A stretch of DNA of 64,000 nt from Streptomyces roseolus (GTDB taxonomy: Bacteria; Actinomycetota; Actinomycetes; Streptomycetales; Streptomycetaceae), in contig NZ_BMTV01000035.1 in NCBI RefSeq assembly GCF_014649855.1, positions 1 to 64,000 on the forward strand, read 5' to 3'. A program made the position numbers and the translations under genes. The first letter of the stretch is position 1. Each line of letters begins with the position of its first letter. This document shows positions 7,307-16,696 of this stretch, piece by piece. Below the pieces are notes generated by a model that was not told the origin of the DNA, searched no databases, and was given only the letters and a program-made list of their open reading frames with translations.

Positions 7307-8797
7307 ATGCCCCCGCGCCTGCGGCGGCCCGCGCTCGTCCTGTCCCTGGCCGCGGCGATGGCCCTCACCGGCCTCACCCCCACGCACGCGGAGACCCCCG
7401 TGCCCCCGGCGACCCGCCCGTACCCCTCGAACGGCCTCGCCGAACCAGGCGGCGACGGGGAGTCGTCCGTGCGGATCGGGATCGGCAACGACGCCTCCCG
7501 CACCGCCGAGGAGATCCTCCAGGAGCTCAAGGCGGGAGCCACGCTCCGGTCCCTCGGCTACGGCGAACTGCCCAAGGTCCCCAGGACGGCCGAGGAGGTC
7601 GCCGAGTTCCGCCGGACCACCGCCTCCACCTACGGCGTGGACGCGGCGGACGCCGCCGCCACGACCCGCGACCTCTACGACCCGGTCACCCAGGAGGAGT
7701 GCCTGGCGGACTTCCGGCGCGGCGGCCGGTCCGGCCTGCCGGAGGGCTGGGTCAAGAACCACTACGCCTGGTGCGCCGTCAAGGTCGTGGTCATCGCCCA
7801 CTACTACAAGGTCGGCCCCTTCACGATCCCGGTGCCCATCGGCACCTCCTCCATGCTGCTCACCTTCCTCGGCAACGGCCGTGCCGACGGCCGCCGCGTC
7901 GACTACACCGCCCAGGGCTCGGAGGTCGACATGTCGGGCTTCCCCGGCGACCCGCGGTTCGGGCTCGACTTCGACTGCGTGAGCACGTACGCGGCCGTCG
8001 TCGGGGACGTGTGCGAGGACTCCTCCTCCGCTTCCGCCCTGACCCCGCTGGCCACCTGGGCCGTGGCCCCCGCCCGCTTCACGGCGAACGCTCCCGCGAC
8101 GGCGGGCGCCGAGCACGAGCGCGTCGTCAAGGCCGTCTTCTCCTTCGGCATGTGGGCCAAGGCGGGCAGCAGCTCGGCCCAGCTGAAGGACGGGCCGCGC
8201 AGCACCGTCCGCTTCGACACGACCGACTACATCGCCCGTCCCGAGCCGGAACCCGACGCCCACGACGAGCCCACGCGGGCCGCGGGCCGACGGGACGAGC
8301 CCGAGCAGCGGCCGGAGCTCGTCGACGGCGCCGTCTTCGACAACACCGTGCCCCACCTCGTGTACCGGCTCAGCGGCAAGGAGGCGGCCGTCGCCGAGCA
8401 CATCCGCACCGCCCTGGAGGACCCGGCGGCCACGGTCCCCGCCCGCACCGATCCGCCCAAGCGGATCCCCGGCGGGTCCGCCGAGTCGCCCCTCCACCGC
8501 CTCGTCCGCAAGAAGAACCCCCAGCGCGTCCGGGACAACCGCAAGGCCGTACGCGCCGAGTGCGCCAAGCTGATCAAACCCGGGGTCCCGAGGCCCGAGT
8601 GCGACGAGTTCCCCTTCGCCTCCAGCCTGGAGGGCGCCGGCCTGCCCGCGTACCGCCCGGCCGCCCCGTACGGCGACTTCTCCGTGAAGTACGTACCGGG
8701 AGCCGACAACAGCAGTGCGGGCGGCGCCCTCGGCGCCTGGTACCAGCGCGACCGCATCCTCGACGGCGACCCCTTCTTCATCAGGATCGCCCCGTGA
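7307..8797 (+). CDS. Secreted protein with NucA/NucB-type nuclease domain
   Basis: This 496-aa secreted protein has a signal peptide ending THAET near residue 28. About 380 residues of unrecognised sequence follow, including paired cysteines (QEECLADF, AWCAVK, DFDC, DVCED), and then a C-terminal domain of about 90 residues. That domain matches the NucA/NucB deoxyribonuclease family: CDEFPFASSLEGAG, then FSVKYVPGADNSSAGG, then an aromatic/RILDGDPFF ending. NucA/NucB proteins are extracellular DNA endonucleases. The long N-terminal region is unusual, since classical NucB is little more than the nuclease domain. It may deliver, tether or restrain the enzyme. The adjacent small secreted protein is a likely partner. 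Confidence 0.82.
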   Translation: MPPRLRRPALVLSLAAAMALTGLTPTHAETPVPPATRPYPSNGLAEPGGDGESSVRIGIGNDASRTAEEILQELKAGATLRSLGYGELPKVPRTAEEVAEFRRTTASTYGVDAADAAATTRDLYDPVTQEECLADFRRGGRSGLPEGWVKNHYAWCAVKVVVIAHYYKVGPFTIPVPIGTSSMLLTFLGNGRADGRRVDYTAQGSEVDMSGFPGDPRFGLDFDCVSTYAAVVGDVCEDSSSASALTPLATWAVAPARFTANAPATAGAEHERVVKAVFSFGMWAKAGSSSAQLKDGPRSTVRFDTTDYIARPEPEPDAHDEPTRAAGRRDEPEQRPELVDGAVFDNTVPHLVYRLSGKEAAVAEHIRTALEDPAATVPARTDPPKRIPGGSAESPLHRLVRKKNPQRVRDNRKAVRAECAKLIKPGVPRPECDEFPFASSLEGAGLPAYRPAAPYGDFSVKYVPGADNSSAGGALGAWYQRDRILDGDPFFIRIAP

Positions 8798-11218
8798 TCA
8801 CGGCGCCGGGGGGAGGGAGGGAGCGGACGGGGTGACCCGGAAGCCGGCGTGCAGACGCCGGCGGTGGTCGACCGGGCGCACCGGACCCGTGAGCGTGACG
8901 TGCGCGGTCAGGCGGGGCGCGGTGCTGGAGGCGGCGAGGCGGAGTTCCAGACTGCCCGGTTCCACCCTCCGCGTCCCGTCGCGGCCCGTGAACGAGGCGA
9001 GGTCGGCGGGGACGTCCACCCGGACGAGCTTCCGCTCGCCCGCGGCGAGATCGAGCCGCGCGTAGCCGACGAGCCTCTGCACGGGCTGCACCACCGAGGC
9101 CACCGGGTCGTGGAGGTACAGCTGGACGACTTCGGTGCCGGCGCGGGGGCCCGTGTTCTCCACGGTGAAGGAGAGGCGGAAGGTGCCGTCCGTCGGCGCC
9201 TCGGCCGCCTCCACGGTGAGGCCGGACCAGGCGAAGCTCGTGTAGGCCAGGCCGTGGCCGAAGCCGTACGCGGGTGCCGGGTCGATGCTGGAGACCTCGC
9301 TGGCGTGGCCGAGGCGGGCGGCCAGATAGGTGGACGGCTGGGCGCCGGGGTGCCGGGGCACGCTGACGGGGAGCCGGCCGCTGGGCGCGGTCCGGCCGCT
9401 GAGCACGGAGGCGAGGGCGCCGGTCCCGGACTCGCCGGGGAAGAAGGACTGGACGAGCGCGGCCGCCTCCTCGGTCGCCCGCCCCAGGACGTACGGCCGT
9501 CCGGCCAGCAGCGTGCTGATCACGGGGGTGCCGGTGTCGAGGAGGGCGTCGAGGAGCTGCTGCTGGGCGCCGGGGAGGCTGAGGGACTCCGCGTCGCAGC
9601 CCTCGCCGCTGGTGCCGCGGCCGAAGAGCCCGGCGCGGTCGCCGAGCGCGGCGATGACGAGGTCGGCGCCGCGGGCGAGCGCCACGGCCTCGGGGATCCC
9701 GTCGGTGGCCCCGTCGTCGATCCCGGTGCCGGGCGCGACGACGATGTCGGCGGTGGGGAACTCGGCCCGCAGCGCCTCGTGGAGGGTCGGCAGCTCGATG
9801 CCGAGCGGCACGTCCGGGTGCTGTCCGCCGACGTGGACGGGGAAGGAGTAGCAGCCGAGGACGGCCGTGGGGGCCTCGGCCGTGGGGCCGATCAGCGCGA
9901 TCCGGCGCGGCACGGCGGGGTCGAGGGGCAGGGTGCCGTCGTTGTGGAGCAGGACGACGGCCCGTTCGGCGACCCGGCGGGCGAGCTCCCGGTTGGACGC
10001 GGGATCGAGGTCGATCGTGCCGCGCAGGAGCTCGGGGTCGGTGGTGGTGCCGGCGTTCTCGAGGGCCGGGGGGACGGGGCTCCAGTCGGGGTCGAGCAGG
10101 CCGAGGCGGACCTTCTGGAGGAGGACCCGCCGGGCCGCGCGGTCCACGAGGGACTCGGGCACGCGCCCGTCCTCGACGGCGTCGAGCAGCGGCCCGCCAT
10201 AGGCCTTGACCGTGGGCAGCTCGACGTCGACGCCCGCCGCGAGCGCCACCCCGGCGGCCTCGCCGAAGCTTCCGGCGACGCCGTGCAGGGTCTTGAGGAA
10301 CGCGATGCCGAAGTAGTCGGCGACGACCGTGCCGGTGAAGCCCCAGGCGTCGCGGAGCAGACCGGTCAGGAGCTCGTCGTCGGCGGCGGCGGGGACGCCG
10401 TCGGTGTCGGTGTAGGCGTGCATCACCGACCGTACGCCGCTCTCCCGGACCGCCATCTCGAACGGCGGCAGGATCACGTCGGCCAGCTCGCGCCGGCCCA
10501 TCCCGACGGGGGCGAGGTTGCGGCCCGCGCGGGAGGCGGAGTAGCCGGCGAAGTGCTTGAGGGTGGCGACGATCCCCGCGGACTCCAGACCCTGGACGTA
10601 GGCGGTGGCGAGGGTGCCGACGAGGTAGGGGTCCTCTCCGATGGTCTCCTCGACGCGCCCCCAGCGGGCGTCGCGTACGACGTCGAGGACGGGGGCCAGG
10701 CCCTGGTGGACGCCGACCGCGCGCATGTCCCGCCCGATCGCGCCGGCCATCTCCCGGATCAGCTCCGGGTCGAAGGTCGCGCCCCACGACAGGGGCACCG
10801 GGTACGCGGTGGCTCCCCAGGCGGCGAAGCCGGCCAGGCACTCCTCGTGCGCCACGGCGGGGATGCCGAAGCGGTTGGCGGCGGCGATCCTCGCCTGCGT
10901 CCGCATCAACGAGAGGGCGCCGAGCGCGGGGTCGACGGGGACCGTGCCGAAGGGGCGGGTCAGCTGGCCGAGTCCGTCAGGGAGCAGCGCGTCGAGGTCG
11001 ACGGCCTCCTCCATGTCGTGCTGGTGGGGCGCGACTTCGGCGCCGTCGTCGGAGGCGCCGACCCAGACGCCGAAGAGCTGGGCGATCTTCTCCGGGAGGG
11101 TCATCGCGCGCAGGAGCGCGTCGACGCGGGTCTCCGGATCCAGTGAGGGGTCCCGCCAGGGCCCGGCCAAGGGGCCGGTGCCGGGGGTGGGAGGGGTGTC
11201 GGGCGACGCCGTGGTCAT
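8798..11218 (-). CDS. GH3 beta-glycosidase (glucosidase/xylosidase type)
   Basis: This 806-aa intracellular enzyme of glycoside hydrolase family 3 removes terminal beta-linked sugars. Order of domains: N-terminal TIM barrel with KHFAGY (residues 221-226) and the nucleophile Asp301 in VVADYFGI, the alpha/beta sandwich, and a C-terminal fibronectin III-like domain (VQLYLHDPVASVVQPVQRLVGY). There is no signal peptide, so it acts on imported oligosaccharides. It is the last gene of the minus-strand operon with the two permeases and binding protein. The ATG at 11218 is preferred. A GTG at 11230 overlapping the permease stop is an alternative, because GGAGGAAA lies close to it. Xylo- versus gluco-specificity cannot be read from the sequence. 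Confidence 0.92.
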   Translation of the reverse strand: MTTASPDTPPTPGTGPLAGPWRDPSLDPETRVDALLRAMTLPEKIAQLFGVWVGASDDGAEVAPHQHDMEEAVDLDALLPDGLGQLTRPFGTVPVDPALGALSLMRTQARIAAANRFGIPAVAHEECLAGFAAWGATAYPVPLSWGATFDPELIREMAGAIGRDMRAVGVHQGLAPVLDVVRDARWGRVEETIGEDPYLVGTLATAYVQGLESAGIVATLKHFAGYSASRAGRNLAPVGMGRRELADVILPPFEMAVRESGVRSVMHAYTDTDGVPAAADDELLTGLLRDAWGFTGTVVADYFGIAFLKTLHGVAGSFGEAAGVALAAGVDVELPTVKAYGGPLLDAVEDGRVPESLVDRAARRVLLQKVRLGLLDPDWSPVPPALENAGTTTDPELLRGTIDLDPASNRELARRVAERAVVLLHNDGTLPLDPAVPRRIALIGPTAEAPTAVLGCYSFPVHVGGQHPDVPLGIELPTLHEALRAEFPTADIVVAPGTGIDDGATDGIPEAVALARGADLVIAALGDRAGLFGRGTSGEGCDAESLSLPGAQQQLLDALLDTGTPVISTLLAGRPYVLGRATEEAAALVQSFFPGESGTGALASVLSGRTAPSGRLPVSVPRHPGAQPSTYLAARLGHASEVSSIDPAPAYGFGHGLAYTSFAWSGLTVEAAEAPTDGTFRLSFTVENTGPRAGTEVVQLYLHDPVASVVQPVQRLVGYARLDLAAGERKLVRVDVPADLASFTGRDGTRRVEPGSLELRLAASSTAPRLTAHVTLTGPVRPVDHRRRLHAGFRVTPSAPSLPPAP

Positions 11219-11226
11219 GGGGGCGG

Positions 11227-12045
11227 TCACTTTCCTCCGACTCCCATCAGGCCCTGGACCAGGGCGCGACGGGCGAACAGATAGACGAACAGGATGGGGA
11301 GCATGGACAGGACGACGGCCGCGAGCAGGCCGGGGATGTCGACGCCGTGCTCGGTCTGGAAGTCGTAGAGGCCCATGGTGATGACCTTGTTCTCCGAGGA
11401 CTGGGTGAGCACGAGGGGGAAGAGGAAGCCGTTCCACGCCTGGAGCGCGGAGAAGACGACGACCGTCGAGAGCCCGCCCTTGGACAGCGGCAGCACCAGC
11501 TGGAGGAAGATCCGCCAGGAGGAGGCGCCGTCCACCGTCATCGCCTCGTACAGCTCGGAGGTGATGTCGCGCATGACGCCGGTGAGGATCAGGGCGCAGA
11601 CGGGCATGGCGAAGGCGGCCGTCGGCAGGATGACGCCGAGGAGGTTGTCGTAGAGGCCGGCCTCGTTGATCAGGTAGAACATCGGCACGATCACGGCCTG
11701 GGAGGGGATGGCCAGGCCGAGCAGGAAGAGCCGGAAGACCCTCCCCGCGGCCTTGCCGTCGCTGCGCACGATCGCGTACGCCAGGGGCGGCACGAGCAGC
11801 AGGACGATCCCCACGACGGCGACGGTGACGACGACCGTGTTGAGGAAGTACTGGGCGAAGCCGTCGTTCAGGTCGTTGACGTAGTTGTCGAGCGTGAAGT
11901 TCTCCGGGAAGCCGAGGGGGCCGTTCGCGGCGTACTCGGTCCGGGTCTGGAAGGTGGCCACGAGCATGACGTACAGCGGCAGGCCGACGACGAACAGCCA
12001 CACCAGCGAGCCGAAGCCCGCGAGGTAGTTGGGGCGCTTCCTCAT
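11227..12045 (-). CDS. Carbohydrate ABC permease, MalG type
   Basis: This 272-aa inner-membrane permease has six predicted helices and the EAA loop ELYEAMTVDGASSWRIFLQLVLPL split across its cytoplasmic face. It is one half of a CUT1 oligosaccharide importer. Its ATG overlaps the stop of the MalF-type gene (TGATG). No ATPase gene is present in this operon, so it probably uses a shared ATPase such as MsiK, as known for streptomycete CUT1 importers. Confidence 0.93.
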   Translation of the reverse strand: MRKRPNYLAGFGSLVWLFVVGLPLYVMLVATFQTRTEYAANGPLGFPENFTLDNYVNDLNDGFAQYFLNTVVVTVAVVGIVLLLVPPLAYAIVRSDGKAAGRVFRLFLLGLAIPSQAVIVPMFYLINEAGLYDNLLGVILPTAAFAMPVCALILTGVMRDITSELYEAMTVDGASSWRIFLQLVLPLSKGGLSTVVVFSALQAWNGFLFPLVLTQSSENKVITMGLYDFQTEHGVDIPGLLAAVVLSMLPILFVYLFARRALVQGLMGVGGK

Positions 12046-12929
12046 CACACGCCCTCCATGGTGCTGCGCATCTTGTCGTAGCCGCTGAGGCGGACCATGA
12101 CCAGCGAGACGAGGCTGGCGACCAGGACGAGCAACAGCGCGATGGCGGAGGCCGTGCCGAAGTCGAAGCTCTTGAAGGCCTTCTGGTACATGTAGTAGGC
12201 GCTGTTCGTGGTGTCGGTGCCGGGGCCGCCCTGGGTGAGGATCAGGACGGTGTCGAAAGTGGTCAGGCCGCCGACCACCATGAGGATCGTCGAGGTCACG
12301 ACGGTGTTGCGCAGCTGCGGCAGGGTGATGTGGAAGAACTGCCGCACCCGGCCCGCGCCGTCGATCTGCGCCGCCTGGTAGAGCACCTGGGGGACGGCCC
12401 GGGCGGCGCCCTGGTAGAGCAGCGTGTGCAGGGGCGTGAACTGCCAGGTGCTGACGAAGACGAGGACTCCGAGCGCGCTGGCCTGGACGCCGAAGAGGTT
12501 GCCGTCGCCGAACAGCCAGGTCGCCTGGGAGGGGACGCCGAAGTTCGGGTCGAGGACGGCCCGCCACAGGACGGAGACGGCGGTGATGGAGAGGAGCAGC
12601 GGGACGAAGTAGATCGCCGAGAGGACGGCGCGGTTGCGCTGGTGGCCGGCGGCCCAGACGCCGAGCAGGATGCTGATGGGGGTCTGGACGACGACGCCGA
12701 GGACGGTGAGGACGAGGCTCAGCCAGAGGCTCTTCACCATCACGGGGTCGTCGAGCAGCTTGCTCCAGTTCTCCAGGCCGGCGAACTCGGGCGAGCCGAG
12801 GCCGTTCCAGCGGGTGAAGGAGAGCACGACGACCAGGAGGAGCGGGACGAGGGCGAACAGCCCGAAGAAGACGGCGGCCGGTGCCGCCCAGGCGAAGCCC
12901 GGGCGGCCCACACCGGTGGCAGGGGTCAT
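12045..12929 (-). CDS. Carbohydrate ABC permease, MalF type
   Basis: This 294-aa permease has about six membrane segments and an EAA-type loop (YQAAQIDGAGRVRQFFHITLPQL, spanning about residues 186-208). It pairs with the MalG-type protein downstream to form the transmembrane channel of a CUT1 importer. It lies 17 nt after the binding-protein gene and is translationally coupled to the next gene. Confidence 0.93.
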   Translation of the reverse strand: MTPATGVGRPGFAWAAPAAVFFGLFALVPLLLVVVLSFTRWNGLGSPEFAGLENWSKLLDDPVMVKSLWLSLVLTVLGVVVQTPISILLGVWAAGHQRNRAVLSAIYFVPLLLSITAVSVLWRAVLDPNFGVPSQATWLFGDGNLFGVQASALGVLVFVSTWQFTPLHTLLYQGAARAVPQVLYQAAQIDGAGRVRQFFHITLPQLRNTVVTSTILMVVGGLTTFDTVLILTQGGPGTDTTNSAYYMYQKAFKSFDFGTASAIALLLVLVASLVSLVMVRLSGYDKMRSTMEGV

Positions 12930-12946
12930 GTCGGAAGTCCCGGGGG

Positions 12947-14254
12947 TCAGGCCGCGGGCAGGCTCTGCATGGCGGCGATGAAGGCGTCGGCGTCCGACTG
13001 TCCGTTGAAGAACTGCTGGACCGCCTGGTGGAGCGTCGTGGTGGCGGCCGGCGGGAACGCCTGGTCCCAGGAGAGCTGGAAGGCGGGGGCCTTCTTCACC
13101 AGGTCGTACTGGTACTTCGAGTACTCCGGGTTGGCGGCGGTGTCCAGGAACTTCGGGGTGTTGGTGGTGGTGGGCAGGTTGCCGATGGCGAGCTGCGCCT
13201 TGACGAACTCGTCGGAGTACATGAGCTTCAGGAACTCCGCGACGGCCTCGGGGTGCTCGGTGCTCTTGAGGACGGAGTAGAAGTTGTTGGTGTTACCGGC
13301 GATGTTGTCGCCGTTCCCCTTGCCGCCCGTGACGGCCGGGAAGGCGCCGTAGCCGAGGTCGCTCTTCACGAAGTCGGGGTAGGCGTCCTGGAGGGTGGAG
13401 TACTCCCAGGAGCCCATGAGCTCGAAGGCGGCCTTGCCGGTGGCGAGCAGCGCGGGCGAGCCGCCGTCGGTGAACTTGACGGAGTCGTAGTTGGTGCCGA
13501 AGGCGCCGGCGTCGATCAGCTCCTTGAGCATGCCGAGCGCCTTCCTGCTGTCGGCGCTCGCCCAGACGTCCTTGTCGCCCTTGACGGCCTTCGCGAAGAG
13601 CTCGGGCCCGGCGACCCGGTCGTAGACGTACTGGAACCACATCTGGGTGGGCCACTTGTCGCCGCCGCCCAGGGCGATCGGGGTGACGCCCTTGGCCTTC
13701 AGCGCCTTGACCGCGGCCAGCAGCTCGTCCCAGGTGCGCGGCGCGGTGACGCCCGCTTCCTCGAGCACCTTCTCGTTGCTGAAGAGCAGGACGGGCTGGG
13801 TGCCGCGCATCGGGACGCCGTACGGCTTGCCGTCGACGACCGCGGTGTCGAAGACCGACGGCAGGAAGTCGGACTTGAGCTTGGGGTCCTTCGCGATGAA
13901 GTCGTCGAGGGGCATCAGGAGTCCGGCGTCGACGAACGGCTTGATGCTGCCGCCGCCCCAGTTGAAGAACACGTCCGGGGCCTGCTTGCCGCTGATGATC
14001 GTCTGGAGCTTGGACTGGTAGTCGGCGCCGGGGATGGTGTCGAGGACCGCCTTGACCTTCGAGGTTTTGTTGAAGGTGTCGACGAGCTGCTTCTCGACCT
14101 TGTTCGTCGCGTCCCCGTAGACGAGGACGCGGATCGTGTCCGAGTCGCCGCCCGCCCCGTCCCCCGACCCGCCGCAGCCGGCCAGGGACAGGGTCAGGGC
14201 CAGCGACGCCCCGCCGACGACCGCCGTTCTCAGGAGCCGTATGTGCCGCTTCAT
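12947..14254 (-). CDS. Sugar-binding lipoprotein of CUT1 ABC importer
   Basis: This 435-aa extracellular solute-binding protein (family 1) has a signal peptide and lipobox LAGC with lipidated Cys27, then a Gly/Ser linker. Cleft-type motifs include DVFFNWGGG, ALGGGDKWPT and AAFELMGSWEYS. It captures an oligosaccharide and passes it to the two permeases. As first gene of the operon it lies directly behind the LacI-type operator. The GH3 enzyme at the operon end suggests a beta-linked gluco- or xylo-oligosaccharide. Confidence 0.93.
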   Translation of the reverse strand: MKRHIRLLRTAVVGGASLALTLSLAGCGGSGDGAGGDSDTIRVLVYGDATNKVEKQLVDTFNKTSKVKAVLDTIPGADYQSKLQTIISGKQAPDVFFNWGGGSIKPFVDAGLLMPLDDFIAKDPKLKSDFLPSVFDTAVVDGKPYGVPMRGTQPVLLFSNEKVLEEAGVTAPRTWDELLAAVKALKAKGVTPIALGGGDKWPTQMWFQYVYDRVAGPELFAKAVKGDKDVWASADSRKALGMLKELIDAGAFGTNYDSVKFTDGGSPALLATGKAAFELMGSWEYSTLQDAYPDFVKSDLGYGAFPAVTGGKGNGDNIAGNTNNFYSVLKSTEHPEAVAEFLKLMYSDEFVKAQLAIGNLPTTTNTPKFLDTAANPEYSKYQYDLVKKAPAFQLSWDQAFPPAATTTLHQAVQQFFNGQSDADAFIAAMQSLPAA

Positions 14255-14275
14255 CGCACCGCCTCGATCCGAAAG

Positions 14276-14299
14276 AGTTTCGGAACTGTTTCCGAAACT
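14276..14299. promoter_or_regulatory. LacI-type operator, 10-4-10 palindrome
   Basis: Perfect arms AGTTTCGGAA (14276-14285) and TTCCGAAACT (14290-14299) flank a 4-nt centre, 22 nt upstream of the binding-protein start and 109 nt before the divergent lacI-type gene. The position fits an operator for the adjacent LacI-family repressor controlling the transport operon and perhaps itself. Confidence 0.75.
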
Positions 14300-14407
14300 T
14301 CATGGGCGGGACGCTAGGGCGGCGTCGCGAAACCGGTCAACCCTCTGTCGCCGCGTTATGGAAACGTGACATCCGGTCGCCGGGTGCCGGTGCTTTATGC
14401 TGCTCGG

Positions 14408-15463
14408 ATGCGTGATGACGAGGAGAACCGGCGGATCACCCTGGCCGAGGTGGCTGAGAAGGCCGGAGTCTCGCTTTCGACAGTTTCGAAAGTCCTCAAC
14501 GGACGCCAGGACGTCTCGCCCCGCACCCGCGGCAAGGTCGAGGCGCTCCTCGAGGCGCACTCCTACCGGCGGACCACCCGGGCGGCCGGCGAGGCCCCGC
14601 TCATCGAGCTCGTCTTCCACGAGCTCGACAGCGTGTGGTCGATGGAGCTGATCCGCGGAGTGGAGAACCTCGCCAAGGCCCACCAGGCGAGCGTCGTCCT
14701 CACCGAGAGCGGCACCCGGCACGCGCCGGGACCGGACTGGATCGAGGGCGTCCTGCAGCGCCGCCCCATCGGCGTCGTCCTCGTCTTCTCCTCGCTCCCC
14801 GCCGAGGTCAAACGCCAACTCGGGGCCCGCTCCATCCCCTTCGTGATCGTCGACCCCGCCGGAGACCCGGAGCCGGACGTTCCGTCGGTGGGCTCGGCCA
14901 ACTGGGCCGGCGGCGTCGCCGCCACCCGTCACCTCGTCGACCTGGGCCACCGCCGCATCGCCATCATCACCGGCCCCGAGGACGTCCTCTGCTCCCTCGC
15001 CCGCCTGGACGGCTACCGCTCGACCCTCGGCATGGCCGGACTCGAGAGCGATCCGGCACTCGTCCGCTTCGGCGACTTCCACGTCGAGGGCGGCTACGCC
15101 CACGCCCTCGACCTGCTCCGTCTGCCCGACCGCCCCACCGCGATCTTCGCCGGCAGCGACCTCCAGGCCCTCGGCGTCCTGGAGGCGGCCCGGGTCTGCG
15201 GGCTGCGCGTCCCCGAGGACCTCTCCGTCGTCGGCTACGACGACGTGATGCCCGCCCGCTGGTCCAGCCCCGCCCTCACCACCGTCCACCAGCCCCTCCG
15301 CCAGATGGGCGAGGAGGCCGTCCAGATGCTGCTCCGGCTGCGCGCGGGCGAACCCTCCGTCACCCGCCTGGAACTCGCGACCAGCCTCGTCGTCAGGAAC
15401 AGCACCGCCCCGCCCCCCGCGGCCCCCGCCCCGGCGTCGCCGAACGCCCGGGGCGGAGTGTGA
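14408..15463 (+). CDS. LacI-family sugar-responsive repressor
   Basis: This 351-aa regulator has an N-terminal LacI helix-turn-helix (ITLAEVAEKAGVSLSTVSKVL, residues 9-29), the hinge-helix region, and a periplasmic-binding-like sugar domain ending in the conserved SVVGYDDVMPARWSSPALTTVHQP block. It is divergent from the GH3/ABC operon with a palindrome between them. It probably represses that operon until its oligosaccharide is present. The ATG at 14408 gives the usual family N-terminus. The 3' end contains a hairpin (15426-15456). Confidence 0.92.
   Translation: MRDDEENRRITLAEVAEKAGVSLSTVSKVLNGRQDVSPRTRGKVEALLEAHSYRRTTRAAGEAPLIELVFHELDSVWSMELIRGVENLAKAHQASVVLTESGTRHAPGPDWIEGVLQRRPIGVVLVFSSLPAEVKRQLGARSIPFVIVDPAGDPEPDVPSVGSANWAGGVAATRHLVDLGHRRIAIITGPEDVLCSLARLDGYRSTLGMAGLESDPALVRFGDFHVEGGYAHALDLLRLPDRPTAIFAGSDLQALGVLEAARVCGLRVPEDLSVVGYDDVMPARWSSPALTTVHQPLRQMGEEAVQMLLRLRAGEPSVTRLELATSLVVRNSTAPPPAAPAPASPNARGGV
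15426..15456. terminator. Hairpin at end of lacI gene, convergent junction
   Basis: A 9-bp stem (CCGCCCCGG with CCGGGGCGG) lies inside the last codons of the repressor gene, just before the convergent subtilase gene. It may terminate either transcript. Confidence 0.4.
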
Positions 15464-15481
15464 GGAGGGCGGGGGCGGGGG

Positions 15482-16696
15482 CTACAGGCCGCCGGTGTAC
15501 AGCAGCTTGTCGGGGGTGTTGTTGCTGAGGTTGGTCAGGAGGCCCTTGGTCGAGTTGCCGTCGAGCCACTGGCCGACCTCGGCAGGACCGGCGGTGGGGT
15601 GCTGCGCCTTGTAGAGCGCGGCGACCCCGGCCACGTGCGGCGCGGCCATGGAGGTGCCGTTCAGGGCGACGGAACCGCCGCCGAGCTTCGCCGACACGAT
15701 GTCCTGGCCGGGCGCGAAGATCTCGACGCACCGGCCGTAATTGGAGAAGGACGTCTCCTGGTCCCACACGTTGGACGCGGCGACCGTGAACGTGCCCGCC
15801 GCGGACGCGGGCGAGACGTCGCAGGCGTCCTTCGCGGAGTTGCCGGCCGCGATGACGGGCAGGACGCCCGCCGAGTACAGGGCGGTGGTGGCGTTGTTGA
15901 CGGCGACGGACTTGTCCCCGCCCAGCGAGCCGTTCAGGACGGCCGGCTGCTTCGCGTTCTTGGCGACCCAGTCGATCCCCGCGATGATCCCGGAGTACGA
16001 CCCCCGGGAGTCGCAGCCCAGCACCCGCACGCTCACCAGGGCGGCCTTGCGCGCGACGCCGTACGTCTTCCCGGCGACGGTGCCCGCCACGTGTGTCCCG
16101 TGGCCGTTGCAGTCCTGCCCGGCCCGCCCGTCGCCCATCGCGTCGAAGCCGAACGAGGCCCGGCCGCCGAACTCGTCGTGGGCGTAGTCGATCCCCGTGT
16201 CGAGGATGTACGCGGTCACGCCGGCACCGCTCCCGAGCGTGGTGAAGTCGTCGTCGAGCGGCAGGTTCCACTGGTTGATCCGGTCGAGCCCCCAGGTGGC
16301 CGCCGGGGCGCGGGTGCCGGCGGGCGAGACGGGATGCGGCGGGGCGAGGGCCACCGCGTCCTCCTCGACGGACGCCACCCCGGGCGTCTTCCTCACGCGG
16401 TCCAGCTGGACCGCGCTCAGCGGCACCGCGAAGCCGTTCAGCGCCTTCTCGTAGACGAACGTGGGCTCGAGCCCCAGCTTCTTCGCCGCCGCGGCCGCGT
16501 CGACCGTCTTGTCGAGGGTCACGATGTACTTGCCGGGCACCGCGTTGGCGGCGGTCACGAGCGGCGCCGGAGCCGGATCCGGCGCGGTGCCGGTCTCCCG
16601 GGCGAGGGCGGACCCCGCGGCGGTGGCGGCCGGCCCGGCGAGGGCCAGGGCGGCGACGACGGCGCTCGCGAGAGCGAGTCTGGTACGTGTGTTCAT
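15482..16696 (-). CDS. Secreted subtilisin-like serine protease (S8)
   Basis: This 404-aa secreted protease has a signal peptide (about 1-28), an I9 inhibitor propeptide (GKYIVTLDK onward, residues 55-115) and an S8 catalytic domain. The triad is Asp166 (DTGID), His199 (NGHGTH) and Ser349 (GTSMAAPH), with oxyanion Asn286 (AAGN). Length and layout match proteinase K-type exported proteases of Streptomyces. The ATG at 16696 is chosen because it yields the signal peptide MNTRTRLALASAVVAAL. It is convergent with the lacI-type gene and probably a single-gene unit. Confidence 0.93.
   Translation of the reverse strand: MNTRTRLALASAVVAALALAGPAATAAGSALARETGTAPDPAPAPLVTAANAVPGKYIVTLDKTVDAAAAAKKLGLEPTFVYEKALNGFAVPLSAVQLDRVRKTPGVASVEEDAVALAPPHPVSPAGTRAPAATWGLDRINQWNLPLDDDFTTLGSGAGVTAYILDTGIDYAHDEFGGRASFGFDAMGDGRAGQDCNGHGTHVAGTVAGKTYGVARKAALVSVRVLGCDSRGSYSGIIAGIDWVAKNAKQPAVLNGSLGGDKSVAVNNATTALYSAGVLPVIAAGNSAKDACDVSPASAAGTFTVAASNVWDQETSFSNYGRCVEIFAPGQDIVSAKLGGGSVALNGTSMAAPHVAGVAALYKAQHPTAGPAEVGQWLDGNSTKGLLTNLSNNTPDKLLYTGGL

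Noticed and set aside
14474..14492. TTTCGAAA-centred palindrome inside the lacI gene
   Set aside because: It encodes the conserved STVSKVL helix of LacI proteins, so codon constraint explains it. It does not match the 14276-14299 operator well.
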